Assembly: GCA_015660155.1 (NCBI GenBank) | Contig: DQLO01000353.1 | Span: 1-7,424, forward strand | Reading direction: 5' to 3' | Origin: Verrucomicrobiota bacterium | GTDB lineage: Bacteria; Verrucomicrobiota; Verrucomicrobiia; Limisphaerales; UBA1100 | Length of the DNA: 7,424 nt | In this document: in pieces, positions 5,986 through 7,424 of the stretch | How the letters are laid out: each line of letters starts with the position of its first letter | Position numbering within the stretch: the first letter of the stretch is position 1 | Notes under the pieces: generated by a model | Told to the model about the DNA's origin: nothing | Database searches by the model: none | The model's input: only the letters and a program-made list of their open reading frames with translations | Position numbers and translations under genes: made by a program

Positions 5986-6014
5986 TGTAGCCCGGGCCGG
6001 TGGTCCGGGCTACA
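5986..6014. repeat. REP-like palindrome
   Basis: TGTAGCCCGG (5986-5995) and its exact reverse complement CCGGGCTACA (6005-6014) flank a nine-base loop. It lies just beyond the stop of the 49-codon minus-strand gene and between convergent genes, so it could help stop transcription from either side, but no T-run follows on either strand. I recall GTAGCCCGG-type palindromes as dispersed elements in other bacterial genomes. Confidence 0.7.
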
Positions 6015-6018
6015 ATCT

Positions 6019-6168
6019 CTAACAAGGCTGGTGCCCCCAATCGGAATTTTTCATTTCCTCCTCGTAGGCCGCCAGTTGCTCCTCTTCACTCATCTCCTCC
6101 ACCGGCTTGGGCTCCGCTGCCTCAGCCGGTTTTGCCTTCTCAGGTTCAGATTGTTTTTCGTCAGCCAT
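6019..6168 (-). CDS. Small acidic protein ending in WGHQPC (49 aa)
   Basis: A 49-residue protein without signal peptide or membrane segment, so probably cytosolic. The first half is Glu/Lys/Pro/Ala-rich and likely disordered (M-A-D-E-K-Q-S-E-P-E-K). The second half has EEMSEEEQLAAYEEEMKN, a probable helix, followed by the C-terminal SDWGHQPC with a terminal Cys. I recall very similar small Verrucomicrobial proteins with the same ending, which supports a real gene; their function is unknown to me. The start is the ATG at 6168-6166. An in-frame ATG at 6210 would add 14 residues that merely translate the CGCCAAG repeat, so it is rejected. No clear Shine-Dalgarno is visible. The gene follows DUF1501 on the same strand but a strong terminator lies between them, so it probably has its own promoter. 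The His and Cys of the tail could bind metal or be redox-active; that is inference. Confidence 0.65.
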   Translation of the reverse strand: MADEKQSEPEKAKPAEAAEPKPVEEMSEEEQLAAYEEEMKNSDWGHQPC

Positions 6169-6184
6169 CGGTGAAAATCTAATT

Positions 6185-6240
6185 GAACCCCCAAGTCGCC
6201 AAGACGCCAAGTTCTATTTTTCTTGGCGTCTTGGCGGTTC
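6185..6240. repeat. CGCCAAG-type repeat elements, copies 2 and 3, forming a long hairpin
   Basis: Copy 2 (plus orientation, 6188-6211) has three 8-mers: CCCCCAAG, TCGCCAAG and ACGCCAAG. Copy 3 (6222-6240) is inverted with two units. Arms 6197-6211 and 6222-6236 are perfect 15-base reverse complements around a 10-base loop. GAACC at 6185-6189 can also pair with GGTTC at 6236-6240 if the intervening bases bulge and the G at 6236 switches partner. It sits between the DUF1501 terminator and the 49-codon gene. Confidence 0.85.
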
Positions 6241-6244
6241 TCAC

Positions 6245-6272
6245 AAAAAACCCCGCGGTTGCCCGCGGGGTT
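6245..6272 (-). terminator. Rho-independent terminator of the DUF1501 gene
   Basis: On the minus strand, AACCCCGCGG, the loop GCAA and CCGCGGGGTT form a ten-base-pair GC-rich stem. The T-run (TTTTTT, opposite 6250-6245) includes the last two stem bases. It begins 18 bases after the DUF1501 stop codon, where an intrinsic terminator belongs. Confidence 0.9.
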
Positions 6273-6290
6273 GAGGTGAATATTTTATCC

Positions 6291-7424
6291 CTAGAACAAC
6301 TCCGGAATGACAGTGCCGTTACGTACGATCATTACGGGGCGACCGGAAGGGGTGTGGTATTCCTTGGTGTGGTCGATACCCAGAGAGTGCATGAAGCTCG
6401 CCGCCACGTCGTCGGGGGTGATGGCTTTGTCCTTCGGGCCTTCGCCTTTGGCATCGGACGCGCCGATAACCTGGCCGCCTTTCATTCCGCCGCCGGCCAT
6501 CAGGCAGAACATCGCGCGCGGATAATGATCGCGCCCGGTGCGGGCATTGATCTTCGGTGTGCGGCCAAATTCGCCCGTCACAAATACCGCCGTACTTTCA
6601 AGCAGACCCTTCTCTTCAAGAGAACTGAAGAGTCCACTCAACCCAGCGTCGAGGGCAGGGAGATTGGTGTTTTTGAGCTTATTAAAGTTATCAGCGTGAG
6701 TATCCCAACCACCCAAGTTGAGCGTCACAAATTTCACGCCAGACTGAACTAATCGTGTGGCCAATAAACAGCTTTGCGAGAAAGATTGATCATCGAACAT
6801 ACGGGTAATTCCCGCACTTTCCTTGGTTAAATCAAATGCTTCACGGGCCTTGGTGCTGCGCATCATTTGGTAAGCCTTGGCGCTGAATTCATCCATGCCG
6901 GCCAAAATCTTGTCTTCCTTGGCAAAGCCTCCGAAGGCCTGATCATACTTGGCAATCATGTCCTTGCGGCGATCCACGTCATCCAGAGTGATACCGCGCA
7001 ATGCGAGGCCACGCACCTGCATTGCCTGACCCGCTATTGGCGTTTTTCCTGTTTCAAATGGGCCGTATTCCACACCCAGGAAACCGGTCGGATAATTACC
7101 CTGCTTAGGCACTGCGACAAAGGCAGGCAAATCCTTGGTGCCGCCAATCTCTTTACTGACCACAGATCCATAACTGGGGTAGCGAAGGCTGGGGAGAGGA
7201 CGATTGCCGGTCATGAGGTACTGGGTGCCCAGCCCGTGAGCCGCCAGCGTGTGACTGACTCCGCGCAGGATGGCGAACTTGTCAGCCACCTTGGCAAGCT
7301 TGGGCAGATGCTCGCAAAAGCGTACGCCCGGCACGTTGGTCTTAATCTCCTTAAACTCACCGCGGTGCGTATCAGGTGCGTCTGGCTTAAGGTCAAAGGT
7401 GTCCATGTGGGTGGGACCTCCACC
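6291..7424 (-). CDS. DUF1501 family protein, C-terminal 377 residues (5' end off right edge)
   Basis: The frame is open to the window edge: before the Met at 7406 it reads G-G-G-P-T-H, the conserved GGPxHxDTFD motif of DUF1501, so that Met is internal. The missing N-terminus (probably some 50-90 residues) should hold the Tat signal usual in this family. Numbered from that Met, conserved features include MDTFDLKPDAP (1-11), SHTLAAHGLGTQYLMTGNRP (51-70), GGWDTHADN (232-240), EFGRTPKIN (279-287), GRDHYP (291-296) and GGGMKGGQVIG (305-315). DUF1501 proteins are related to sulfatases and the alkaline phosphatase superfamily; their substrate is unknown. In Planctomycetes and Verrucomicrobia they typically accompany DUF1549/DUF1553 cytochrome-like genes, which would lie upstream, to the right of this window. 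The gene ends with TAG at 6293-6291 and a strong terminator. Confidence 0.95.
   Translation of the reverse strand, partial: GGGPTHMDTFDLKPDAPDTHRGEFKEIKTNVPGVRFCEHLPKLAKVADKFAILRGVSHTLAAHGLGTQYLMTGNRPLPSLRYPSYGSVVSKEIGGTKDLPAFVAVPKQGNYPTGFLGVEYGPFETGKTPIAGQAMQVRGLALRGITLDDVDRRKDMIAKYDQAFGGFAKEDKILAGMDEFSAKAYQMMRSTKAREAFDLTKESAGITRMFDDQSFSQSCLLATRLVQSGVKFVTLNLGGWDTHADNFNKLKNTNLPALDAGLSGLFSSLEEKGLLESTAVFVTGEFGRTPKINARTGRDHYPRAMFCLMAGGGMKGGQVIGASDAKGEGPKDKAITPDDVAASFMHSLGIDHTKEYHTPSGRPVMIVRNGTVIPELF

Noticed and set aside
6169..6210. N-terminal extension of the WGHQPC protein to an upstream ATG
   Set aside because: The extra 14 codons only translate the CGCCAAG repeat and do not resemble the acidic protein that follows.
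5906..6240. CRISPR array
   Set aside because: The repeated units are only 8 bp and adjoin directly without spacers, and there are no cas genes nearby.
6183..6752. Plus-strand ORF of 189 codons over the terminator and DUF1501 end
   Set aside because: It runs through the repeat hairpin and terminator and is antisense to a well-conserved DUF1501 gene.
7404..7406. Start codon of the DUF1501 gene
   Set aside because: The frame is open upstream of this ATG and encodes GGGPTH, part of the conserved family motif, so the Met is internal.

Overview
The window reads as chromosomal DNA from a member of the Verrucomicrobiota or a close PVC relative. This rests on established family knowledge and recalled resemblance, not a search. 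The signs are a DUF1501 gene, a small acidic protein ending in WGHQPC, a short lipoprotein leader, membrane-anchored coiled-coil proteins beginning M-[NK]-[KR]-T-L-L-L-I-x-C-D-F-L-L-L, and intergenic repeats built on the unit CGCCAAG. No rRNA, tRNA, transposase, integrase, phage gene or CRISPR array was seen.

Layout from left to right. (1) Positions 1-2076 hold a minus-strand cluster, read right to left: a secreted proline-rich protein (1546-2076), a secreted YbaY/YscW-like small protein (1124-1549, joined by an ATGA overlap), an aldo/keto reductase (91-1080), and the first 27 codons of a probable lipoprotein that leaves the window (1-81). The lipoprotein's Shine-Dalgarno overlaps the reductase stop codon. 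(2) Positions 2077-2455 are a divergent intergenic region with a weak promoter candidate, a 14-bp palindrome, a strong ribosome binding site for the rightward genes, and one doubtful 51-residue ORF on the minus strand. (3) Positions 2456-5893 hold a rightward two-gene unit: a six-helix membrane protein with a canonical EF-hand loop in a large soluble domain, then 9 bp later a membrane-anchored coiled-coil protein whose C-terminal domain may be a dead trypsin-like fold. (4) Positions 5894-6290 carry CGCCAAG repeats in both orientations, a REP-like palindrome, a 49-codon gene on the minus strand and a clear rho-independent terminator. (5) Positions 6291-7424 hold the C-terminal 377 residues of a DUF1501 protein on the minus strand, truncated at its 5' end by the window edge.

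The part most likely to be undescribed is the pair at 2456-5893. Both products are anchored in the membrane, are probably cotranscribed, and neither matches a family I can name. One carries a probable calcium site, the other a long rod and a degenerate protease-like head. A joint envelope sensing or scaffolding role is inference only. The left-hand minus cluster makes exported proteins plus one NAD(P)H-dependent reductase, with no shared pathway evident from sequence.
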